DNA from: JANDLT01 sp041743485
GTDB lineage: Bacteria > Acidobacteriota > Blastocatellia > Pyrinomonadales > Pyrinomonadaceae
Length of the DNA stretch: 28,509 nucleotides
Direction: 5' to 3'
Assembly (NCBI GenBank): GCA_041743485.1
Contig: JBGTMR010000367.1
Location: forward strand, 1-28,509
Part shown: positions 17,453 to 23,146 of the stretch, piece by piece
How the letters are laid out: each line of letters begins with the position of its first letter
How positions within the stretch are numbered: position 1 is the stretch's first letter
Notes under the pieces: model-generated
Database searches by the model: none
What the model was told of the DNA's origin: nothing
The model's input: only the letters and a program-made list of their open reading frames with translations
Made by a program: the position numbers and the translations under genes

Positions 17453-18610
17453 GTGCCGCCAATAGCAATCCGAACTGCGCGTAGCCGGGCACTCGTCTCA
17501 ACGGAACCTCCCGCGTTAACGAGCGCAACCGCTCTCGGCAGATGGAGCAAGCTGGGACCTTACTATGCGATGTTCCCGGTCAGCTTCGCCTTCGATGTGA
17601 TTGCTAAAAACACGAGACCGGGCGACGCGGTGATCGACCCGTTCGCCGGTCGGGCGAGCAGTATCTACGCCGCGGTTGCGCAAGGCAGGACAGGCTACGG
17701 GATGGAGATTCATCCGGTCGGCTGGCTTTACGGACGGGCGAAACTGGCTCCGGCAGCGAGGAGTTGGGTTCTCAACCGCGTCGATCAGATCGCTCGGCTG
17801 GCACTAGAGGTGACCGACGAAGAAGTGGAGGCACTGCCTGAGTTCTACCACGTATGCTACTGCGATCCAGTCTTGAGGTTTTTGCTCGCGGCGCGAGAGC
17901 ATCTGCGATGGGAGACTCGCGGCGTTGATGCGACGCTGATGGCACTGATCTTAGTCGTCCTGCACGGCAAGCTCGGGCAGTGTTTATCGAACCAGATGCG
18001 TCAGGGTAAAGCGATGGACCCCGCGTATTCCGTAAGGTGGTGGCGGGAGCGCGAGATGCTCCCGCCGCAGATAGAGCCGCGCGCATTCTTACGGGCGAGA
18101 ATCGAATGGCGCTACGCCAAAGGCGTGCCGGCACTCGCGCGCGGGCACATCGAATGGAGTGATAGCACGACTGCTTTGCGGAGAGTAGCTGGGTTACGGC
18201 GCGCGTATAACTTTAACCCGTTTAGACTGTTGTTCACATCTCCGCCCTACCTGGGCGTGACCAATTACTTCTATGACCAGTGGTTGCGGATGTGGATGTT
18301 GAGAGGACCAGCAGTGCCGACAGCCACCGGCGAGCAGTGGCAGAGCAAGTTCGAGTCGAAGGCTGAGTACCGTTTGCTGCTCGAAAAGGTGTTCACTGGG
18401 TGTGCCGAGGCGATGAACAGGAATGCGGTCGTGTACGTCAGAACAGATGCGCGCCAGTTCACGCGCGAGACGACGCTCGAAGTGCTCCACGCCGCCTTCC
18501 CGCGGAAGCAAGTGCAGATCGTCAACCGCCCTTACGAGAAAGCAACGCAGACCGCTCTTTATGGTGACAAGACGACTAAGCCGGGGGAGATCGACATCAT
18601 CATGCGATGA
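17453..18610 (+). CDS. DNA methyltransferase (N4-cytosine or N6-adenine)
   Basis: This is a 385-residue S-adenosylmethionine-dependent DNA methylase. The cofactor motif is DPFAGRAS (62-69) with GMEIHP downstream (83-88), and the catalytic motif is TSPPY (262-266). SPPY is more usual for N4-cytosine enzymes, but N6-adenine cannot be ruled out. About 190 residues lie between the two motifs and could hold the target-recognition region, an alpha-like order. The upstream GPYYAMFP (36-43) is typical of the family. It starts at a GTG 1 bp after nurA, so the three genes are co-transcribed. Its probable role is to mark host DNA against the HerA-NurA nuclease; that is inference. Confidence 0.88.
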   Translation: MPPIAIRTARSRALVSTEPPALTSATALGRWSKLGPYYAMFPVSFAFDVIAKNTRPGDAVIDPFAGRASSIYAAVAQGRTGYGMEIHPVGWLYGRAKLAPAARSWVLNRVDQIARLALEVTDEEVEALPEFYHVCYCDPVLRFLLAAREHLRWETRGVDATLMALILVVLHGKLGQCLSNQMRQGKAMDPAYSVRWWREREMLPPQIEPRAFLRARIEWRYAKGVPALARGHIEWSDSTTALRRVAGLRRAYNFNPFRLLFTSPPYLGVTNYFYDQWLRMWMLRGPAVPTATGEQWQSKFESKAEYRLLLEKVFTGCAEAMNRNAVVYVRTDARQFTRETTLEVLHAAFPRKQVQIVNRPYEKATQTALYGDKTTKPGEIDIIMR

Positions 18611-18618
18611 GGTGAATC

Positions 18619-18768
18619 ATGCCTTCTGAAGGATTTGATGGGTTCAGGTATAACATCGTCGATGTAGAGGGGCTTGAGGATAATCATAGAATTCTGGGTA
18701 GTGGCTCAATCAAAGGAGAATTTAGCAACTCTCCTTTGATTGAGCCACTACCCATTCGCAAGCATTGA
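18619..18768 (+). CDS. Possible 49-residue ORF after the methyltransferase
   Basis: An ATG at 18619 has a good Shine-Dalgarno sequence (GAGGTGA) and lies 8 bp after the methylase stop codon, so it could be a fourth operon gene. The product begins MPSEGFDGFRYNIVD and is not recognised. Its second half is encoded by the arms of the perfect hairpin at 18695-18754, so it may be the truncated front of a once longer gene. A second open stretch in another frame (18740-18898, ending HFGHDLWLLT) could be debris of the same gene. Confidence 0.35.
   Translation: MPSEGFDGFRYNIVDVEGLEDNHRILGSGSIKGEFSNSPLIEPLPIRKH
18695..18754. repeat. Perfect 25-bp inverted repeat
   Basis: Arms at 18695-18719 (starting TGGGTAGTGGCTC) and 18730-18754 are exact complements around a 10-nt loop (ATTTAGCAAC). 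Neither side is followed by a T tract, so it is not a standard intrinsic terminator, though it lies where transcripts from the cargo and from dnaN would meet. It may be a foldback scar, a recombination site or an RNA structure. Confidence 0.9.
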
Positions 18769-18902
18769 GGCACATGCTGATACGGCTCAAGAGTGGCTGC
18801 TTAACCTTACAGACAAAGAAGCCTTACGAAAGCTGGTGTGCTGTCAAAGAGCTTCTAGCTCGAAACATTTTGGTCATGACCTTTGGCTACTGACTTAGCT
18901 CA

Positions 18903-18968
18903 GTAAAGGACTTTAATGTCCAGTTAAGGACTTTAATGTCGAGTTAAAGACTTTAATGTCAAACGACA
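18903..18968. repeat. Right transposon end with three packed TnsB-binding repeats
   Basis: Three near-identical 18-bp copies (GTTAAAGACTTTAATGTC type) lie at 18903-18920, 18923-18940 and 18943-18960, in exact 20-bp steps, inverted relative to the left-end copies. The end terminates in ACGACA at 18968. Tight packing resembles the right end of Tn7. Confidence 0.9.
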
Positions 18969-18973
18969 TTTTG
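18969..18973. repeat. Target-site duplication, right copy
   Basis: TTTTG directly follows the right end and equals the 5 bp before the left end. Its centre (18971) lies 25 bp beyond the last base of the dnaN stop codon (18996). Confidence 0.92.
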
Positions 18974-18995
18974 CTTCAAGGTTTTATGGTCAGAT

Positions 18996-20102
18996 TCACA
19001 AACGCATCGGCATCACGACATACTTGTATGTGTACTCGTTGATTGTCGCCGGACGAAGCAAGGCTTGCGAATTGGCGTCCTTAAATTCTAAAACCGTGTC
19101 GTCTTTGTCTATCACGTTCAGAAAATCTTGCAAGTATTGAACATTGAAACCGACTTCTATTTCATCGCCCATGTATTCAGTGCTGATAGATTCGTTGGCT
19201 TCGCCCTCTTCCGCCGTCTGCGCGCTAATCTGTAAATTATTTTGCGCGAGTTGAAGCTTTACGGCGCGTGACCTGTCATCCGCCATGAGCGCGACGCGGC
19301 GCATTGCCTGATTGAGCGAATTAGTATCGAATTGTGCCGATTTGTCGTTGTTCTTCGGCAAAACCATATCGTAGTTCGGAAACTGCCCCGCCAATGTCCG
19401 CGAAGTCAGAAGGTGTTGACCAATCTCGAAATAGACATGATTTTCGTCCGCTCCGAAGCCTATATCGCCTTCAAACCCGTTCAACAACTTAATCAGTTCC
19501 GCCAGCGTTTTTCTCGGAATAAGCACGTCAACCGCGCTCTCGAACTGCCCGACGTTGGTGCGTTCGATGAATGCTAAACGATGCCCGTCGGTTGTGACCA
19601 TGCGCGCGGTGGTGTCGCCGAGCATAAATTTCGCTCCCGAAAGCGTGTATCTCGATTCTTCGAGCGTGATGGCGAAAATTGTGTGGTCGATAAAAGTTTT
19701 GAGCGTGTCGGATGCGAATTTCACCGGAGTCGAATGGAACGTCGGGATTTCGGGAAAGTTGTCTTTGCTGATGCCCGCAATCTTGAAAGTCGAGCGTTCG
19801 CATTTAAGCGTCGTCCAGTCGCTTCCTTCGTTCAGGAAGTGAACAGGGGCGTCAGGTAGCAGTCTGGCGACATCGAACAGTTTGCGGGCTTGTATGCACA
19901 GCGTACCGGGCTGTTTTATCTCCGACTCCGCCTCACATCTGATGGTAATGTCCAAATCCGTGCCTGTGATGCGAAGAGTGTTTTCGCCAACCGATTCAAT
20001 CAAGATGTTCGACAACGCCGGAATCGTGCTTTTTCTGTCCACGATGCCTTGAAAGTAGCCGAGTTCTTTTTGCAGAGTGTTTTTGTTAATTATAAATTCC
20101 AT
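18996..20102 (-). CDS. dnaN: DNA polymerase III beta subunit (sliding clamp)
   Basis: The beta clamp encircles DNA and tethers DNA polymerase III and repair proteins. The 368-residue length is standard. The N-terminus (MEFIINKNTLQKELGYFQGIV, then PALSNILIE) and the universal C-terminal VVMPMRL are both present. The ATG at 20102 has AAGGAAG upstream. It is transcribed away from oriC, after dnaA. The transposon inserted 22 bp plus the duplication beyond its stop codon, leaving the coding sequence intact but cutting it off from its terminator and from recF. Its highly conserved 3' end is the probable attachment site. Confidence 0.97.
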   Translation of the reverse strand: MEFIINKNTLQKELGYFQGIVDRKSTIPALSNILIESVGENTLRITGTDLDITIRCEAESEIKQPGTLCIQARKLFDVARLLPDAPVHFLNEGSDWTTLKCERSTFKIAGISKDNFPEIPTFHSTPVKFASDTLKTFIDHTIFAITLEESRYTLSGAKFMLGDTTARMVTTDGHRLAFIERTNVGQFESAVDVLIPRKTLAELIKLLNGFEGDIGFGADENHVYFEIGQHLLTSRTLAGQFPNYDMVLPKNNDKSAQFDTNSLNQAMRRVALMADDRSRAVKLQLAQNNLQISAQTAEEGEANESISTEYMGDEIEVGFNVQYLQDFLNVIDKDDTVLEFKDANSQALLRPATINEYTYKYVVMPMRL

Positions 20103-20154
20103 TTTGCTTCCTTAGAGAATTACGAATTTTCGAGAATTTCAAAAAATGCCTTTT

Positions 20155-20507
20155 CCTAATACTACTAATAAATAACTTATATATATCTATAGTAGTAGTA
20201 GTAGTGCCTGTGGAAATGTGGAAAACCGACTTAAATGATGATGCGAAAGAAGTTGTTTTCCACAGGGGCTGTTGATAACGTGTGGAAAACTAAAAAAATC
20301 TGTGGAAAACTTTTCTAAAAACAGGTGAAAAAAGTTTTCCACAGGGTCTTCGATTGTCCAGCCTGTGGAAATGTGGAAAACTCTTACTTAAATACTTGCC
20401 AACAAAAGGCTTAACTACACTGAAGCCTGTGGAAAACTTTTTGACGAAAAAAGCATAGTAACCCTTTTATAATGAATCACTTATGTCGCTAACCACCCTG
20501 TGGAAAT
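20155..20507. other. oriC: Chromosomal replication origin (oriC), main lobe
   Basis: The dnaN-dnaA interval is packed with DnaA boxes of the form TTTTCCACA/TGTGGAAAA or TGTGGAAAT, which fit TTWTNCACA or differ by one base. They lie at 20209, 20217, 20256, 20281, 20301, 20335, 20364, 20372 and 20428, with another inside the dnaA 3' end at 20499. Two pairs overlap by one base in the same arrangement (20209/20217 and 20364/20372). The AT-rich stretch around 20155-20190 is the likely unwinding element. Confidence 0.9.
20190..20204 (+). other. DnaA-trio element (TAG)5
   Basis: Five tandem TAG triplets sit between the AT-rich TTATATATATC and the first DnaA boxes, separated from them by only TGCC. 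DnaA-trios are known to guide DnaA onto the single strand during origin opening. A mirrored ACTACTA lies about 25 bp upstream at 20161. Confidence 0.75.
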
Positions 20508-21912
20508 TTGTGTCCTTGTTTATGAGGGCTTCTATCTTCTCAACCGAGTGTATAACAGTCGTGTGATGCTTGCCGCTGAACTGTCTGCCGATTTCGGGAA
20601 AGCTGTATTTCGTCAGTTTTTTGCATAAATACATCGCAACTTGGCGCGGAACGGCGATGTGGCGTGAATTGTTTTTAGATAGTAAATCATCTAACTTGAG
20701 CCGGTAGTGCGAAGCGACCGCTCTCTGGATTCGTTCGACCGTGATGCCTTCGGGTTTGGTTTCTTCGGTGATATTGCGAATCGCGTCTTGCGCGAGAAGT
20801 TTGGTGATGCTCAAGCCGCGCAATGAAGATATAGCGACCAAACGGACGAGTGAGCCTTCGAGTTCGCGTATATTGCTCTTGACTTTGCTGGCGATAAACA
20901 GAGCCACATCATCCGGCAAAACAACTCCGTCCAAATCCGCTTTGCGTTTGAGGATGGCGACTTTGGTTTCCAAATCCGGCGGTTCCATGTCTGCAATCAG
21001 ACCCCACTCGAATCTCGAATGAAGGCGTTCTTCAAGCGTCGGGATTTCGCGCGGCGGACAATCGGATGTGATGACAATCTGTTTTTGACCGTCGTAAAGA
21101 GCGTTGAACGTGTGGAAAAATTCTTCTTGGGTGCGCTCTTTGCCCGCCATGAACTGTATATCGTCCATTAGCAAAACATCAATTGACCTGTATTTTTCCC
21201 TGAAATTTTGAGTCTTGTCGTACCTTATGGCGTTGATAAGCTCGTTCATAAACTTTTCGGCGGAAATGTAGAGCAAACGCAAATATCTGTTTCGCTCTTT
21301 AACGGCGTGTCCGATGGCGTGCATCAAGTGTGTTTTGCCAAGACCTACACCGCCGTAAATATAAAGCGGGTTATAGGTTTTTCCGGGCGATTCAGCGACC
21401 GCGAGTGCCGCCGCGTGTGCGAACTGATTACACGAACCGACAACGAACGTCCCGAATTTGCATTTTGGATTGAGAGGATTTTCAAGCGGCTCTATGTCAA
21501 CGAAGTTCGTCGCACCCGTTTTTAGACCTGTGACTTCATTTGAATTCATCATGGTCAGCAAGTTGGCTGTTTGGCTGTTCGAGTCGCTAACCGATACTTC
21601 CGAATGATTGTACAGTTCATCAAGCCTTGAATCATCGGCTGATGACTTGCTTTCATCTTCAATTATCCACTCGAAACGTCGAACATTCATATCGAGTTCG
21701 TCAAAGCAGTGGCGAATCAGTTCAGAGTAATTGGTGCTGACCCAATCTTTAACGGTTTGATTCGGAGCTTGAAGTTGAACAACTTCCGAATTGTCATCAT
21801 ATCCAACAAAGCGAAGCCGCTTAAACCATGTTTCAAAGCTCTGTCTGTTGAGATTGGCTTCGAGAAGGTTTTGGCACTTAGTCCAAACTTGAAGGTCGCT
21901 TGTGGACTGCAT
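20467..21912 (-). CDS. dnaA: Chromosomal replication initiator DnaA
   Basis: DnaA binds DnaA boxes and melts the origin. I start it at ATG 21912, which has AGGAG 9 nt upstream, giving 481 residues; the longer frame to 22053 begins inside DnaA boxes and is not credible. Domain I covers the first 80 residues, followed by a low-complexity linker to about 135. The AAA+ domain has Walker A GGVGLGKT (187-194) and Walker B LLMDDIQF (247-254). Domain IV shows LLSKNNSRHIAVPRQ and the signature FSGKHHTTVIHS (about 445-456). Most DnaA proteins have GGRDHTT there, so Lys and His replace Arg and Asp. The gene is flanked on both sides by DnaA boxes, which suggests autoregulation. Confidence 0.97.
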   Translation of the reverse strand: MQSTSDLQVWTKCQNLLEANLNRQSFETWFKRLRFVGYDDNSEVVQLQAPNQTVKDWVSTNYSELIRHCFDELDMNVRRFEWIIEDESKSSADDSRLDELYNHSEVSVSDSNSQTANLLTMMNSNEVTGLKTGATNFVDIEPLENPLNPKCKFGTFVVGSCNQFAHAAALAVAESPGKTYNPLYIYGGVGLGKTHLMHAIGHAVKERNRYLRLLYISAEKFMNELINAIRYDKTQNFREKYRSIDVLLMDDIQFMAGKERTQEEFFHTFNALYDGQKQIVITSDCPPREIPTLEERLHSRFEWGLIADMEPPDLETKVAILKRKADLDGVVLPDDVALFIASKVKSNIRELEGSLVRLVAISSLRGLSITKLLAQDAIRNITEETKPEGITVERIQRAVASHYRLKLDDLLSKNNSRHIAVPRQVAMYLCKKLTKYSFPEIGRQFSGKHHTTVIHSVEKIEALINKDTNFHRVVSDISDSL

Positions 21913-22034
21913 AATGTATCTCCTGTTCGACGTGTGAAAACGCTGTTTCGGGATTCCCAATTCACTTTTAGCCGGTTGCGACAAACTATGATAACCAAAA
22001 ACTTTATGCCATTTCGGGAGACTTGCTGATTGAG

Positions 22035-22067
22035 TTTTCCACAGGTTTTCCACAGGGCTGTGGAAAA
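22035..22067. other. Second DnaA-box cluster upstream of dnaA
   Basis: TTTTCCACA occurs at 22035-22043 and 22046-22054, and inverted TGTGGAAAA at 22059-22067. A weaker AAATCCACA is at 22179. Together with the dnaA-dnaN cluster this makes a bipartite origin and is a probable site for DnaA control of its own promoter. The rest of 21913-22374 holds no gene. Confidence 0.8.
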
Positions 22068-22320
22068 CTCACGAATGTTAATGCTTTTCTTTAAGTATTT
22101 GATTTATATAGACTTACAGTCACAACTTGATTACCAAAGAGCCGGGAGAGTAGCAAATCGGTTGATTCTTTGCAAGGAAAATCCACAGATTTTTTTACTA
22201 TTTTTTCGCTGTGATTTCAGGTGTCGAATGTTGGTTTTAGGTTCCACCAAATCGTTTTGAGTTGGCGCGAAGAAAGTCTTTAATCTGATGAAAAGAGCAG
22301 GTTTCGCAGGTCTTACAAAC

Positions 22321-22348
22321 TTGACACTTCACTTATCCGAAAGATAAC
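22321..22348 (+). promoter_or_regulatory. Sigma-70-type promoter of the rpmH operon
   Basis: TTGACA (22321-22326) and GATAAC (22343-22348) are spaced by 16 bp, about 27 bp before the rpmH start codon. The -35 is perfect and the -10 matches at four positions. Confidence 0.65.
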
Positions 22349-22374
22349 TTGTACGAGAATTTCAAGGAGCTATT

Positions 22375-22521
22375 ATGACTAAACGTACATTTCAGCCTAA
22401 TAACAGGCGCAGGGCAAAAACGCACGGGTTTCGCGCGCGTATGGCAACTAAACAAGGAAGAATGGTTTTGAAAAGGCGACGCGCGAAAGGGCGCAAACGC
22501 TTGACTCCAAGCCATTACTAA
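22375..22521 (+). CDS. rpmH: 50S ribosomal protein L34
   Basis: This short basic protein (48 residues) of the large ribosomal subunit reads MTKRTFQPNNRRRAKTHGF and continues with ARMATKQGRMVLKRRRAKGRKRL, the family pattern from end to end. AAGGAG lies just upstream of the ATG. It opens the plus-strand operon beside dnaA, and rnpA follows after 3 bp. Confidence 0.97.
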   Translation: MTKRTFQPNNRRRAKTHGFRARMATKQGRMVLKRRRAKGRKRLTPSHY

Positions 22522-22524
22522 AAT

Positions 22525-22878
22525 TTGAAAGCTTTTCAGGGCAGCGTCAGAGAACTAAGGCATTCTTTAAGCTATTCGGCGGTTTATAAGCGCGGTGAGC
22601 GTTTGAACAGCGAGCTTTTCACGGCTTTTTATCTCAAGAATGGCTTGGAATTTCACCGTTGCGGCATTACGGTGTCACGGAAGTTTTCCAATAAAGCGGT
22701 TGCCCGAAATCGTGCTAAACGCATATTGCGTGAAGCCATTCGGCAGAATGTTTCGACATTTACTTCATCAAATTTCAAGTTGGATTTGGTTTTGAATGCT
22801 AAATCCAAACTGGCTAATTGCAAAACAGGTGATGTTTTAGTTGATTTGCAAAATCTCTTGATGCAAGTAATTAGATGA
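22525..22878 (+). CDS. rnpA: Ribonuclease P protein component
   Basis: RnpA is the protein cofactor of RNase P, which matures tRNA 5' ends. The RNA-binding signature VSRKFSNKAVARNRAKRILREAIR spans about residues 50-73 (residues SRK, NK and RNR.KR are the key basics). The TTG start 3 bp after rpmH gives 117 residues with normal spacing to the opening LRHSLSYSAVYKRGER, and no ATG lies in a suitable place. It is tightly coupled to rpmH, as in most bacteria. Confidence 0.92.
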   Translation: MKAFQGSVRELRHSLSYSAVYKRGERLNSELFTAFYLKNGLEFHRCGITVSRKFSNKAVARNRAKRILREAIRQNVSTFTSSNFKLDLVLNAKSKLANCKTGDVLVDLQNLLMQVIR

Positions 22879-22894
22879 ACGTGTTTTCCCGGAA

Positions 22895-23104
22895 ATGAAA
22901 TACTTATTCCTGTTTTTATTGAGAATTTATAAGGTTCTTCTCTCTCCGCTTCTTATTGACTCCTGCCGATTCGTGCCAACCTGCTCCGAGTATTCTTACG
23001 AAGCTATAAACAAGTACGGCGCAATTCGTGGATGTTTTATGACCGCGAAGCGTCTCTTATCGTGTCATCCCTTCAACGCGGGCGGGTATGATCCGGTCGA
23101 ATAA
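22895..23104 (+). CDS. yidD: Membrane protein insertion efficiency factor YidD
   Basis: This 69-residue, membrane-associated protein helps YidC insert inner-membrane proteins. It has an amphipathic/hydrophobic N-terminus and the diagnostic FVPTCSEYSYEAI (27-39), RLLSCHPFNAGGYDPV. The cysteines and the CHP-GGYDPV tail are conserved. It lies between rnpA and yidC, the usual place. Confidence 0.95.
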   Translation: MKYLFLFLLRIYKVLLSPLLIDSCRFVPTCSEYSYEAINKYGAIRGCFMTAKRLLSCHPFNAGGYDPVE

Positions 23105-23146
23105 AATCAACAACGCCTGTTTTCTTAGTTACTTCTCTATTCGATA

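Larger units (their letters stand above)
5612..18968. mobile_element. Complete Tn7-like transposon carrying HerA-NurA-methyltransferase cargo
   Basis: The left end TGTGGTGTGTCATTAAAG (5612-5629) and the inverted right end TGTCGTTTGACATTAAAG (complement of 18951-18968) agree at 15 of 18 bases, begin with TGT as in Tn7, and are flanked by perfect TTTTG duplications. The element encodes TnsA, TnsB, TnsC and a long TniQ/TnsD-type protein, all apparently intact, in the Tn7 order. There is no TnsE and no CRISPR array, so targeting probably depends on the TnsD-like protein. The cargo lies between the right end and the tns operon. The interior is visibly more GC-rich than the flanks, which suggests recent acquisition. 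The dnaN-proximal end carries three closely packed repeats and the other end carries spaced repeats, like Tn7R and Tn7L. Confidence 0.95.

Noticed and set aside
18695..18754. Calling the perfect hairpin an intrinsic terminator
   Set aside because: No T tract follows the stem on either strand.
5612..18968. CRISPR-associated transposon (CAST)
   Set aside because: No repeat-spacer array and no cas genes are present, and the TniQ is of the long TnsD-like type.
21913..22053. Longer dnaA start at a GTG (22053)
   Set aside because: The extension is translated from DnaA boxes and has no ribosome binding site. ATG 21912 has AGGAG at the right distance and begins at the normal DnaA N-terminus.
22030..22260. 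76-codon ORF between dnaA and rpmH
   Set aside because: It begins in the DnaA-box cluster and crosses the regulatory region; no family resemblance.
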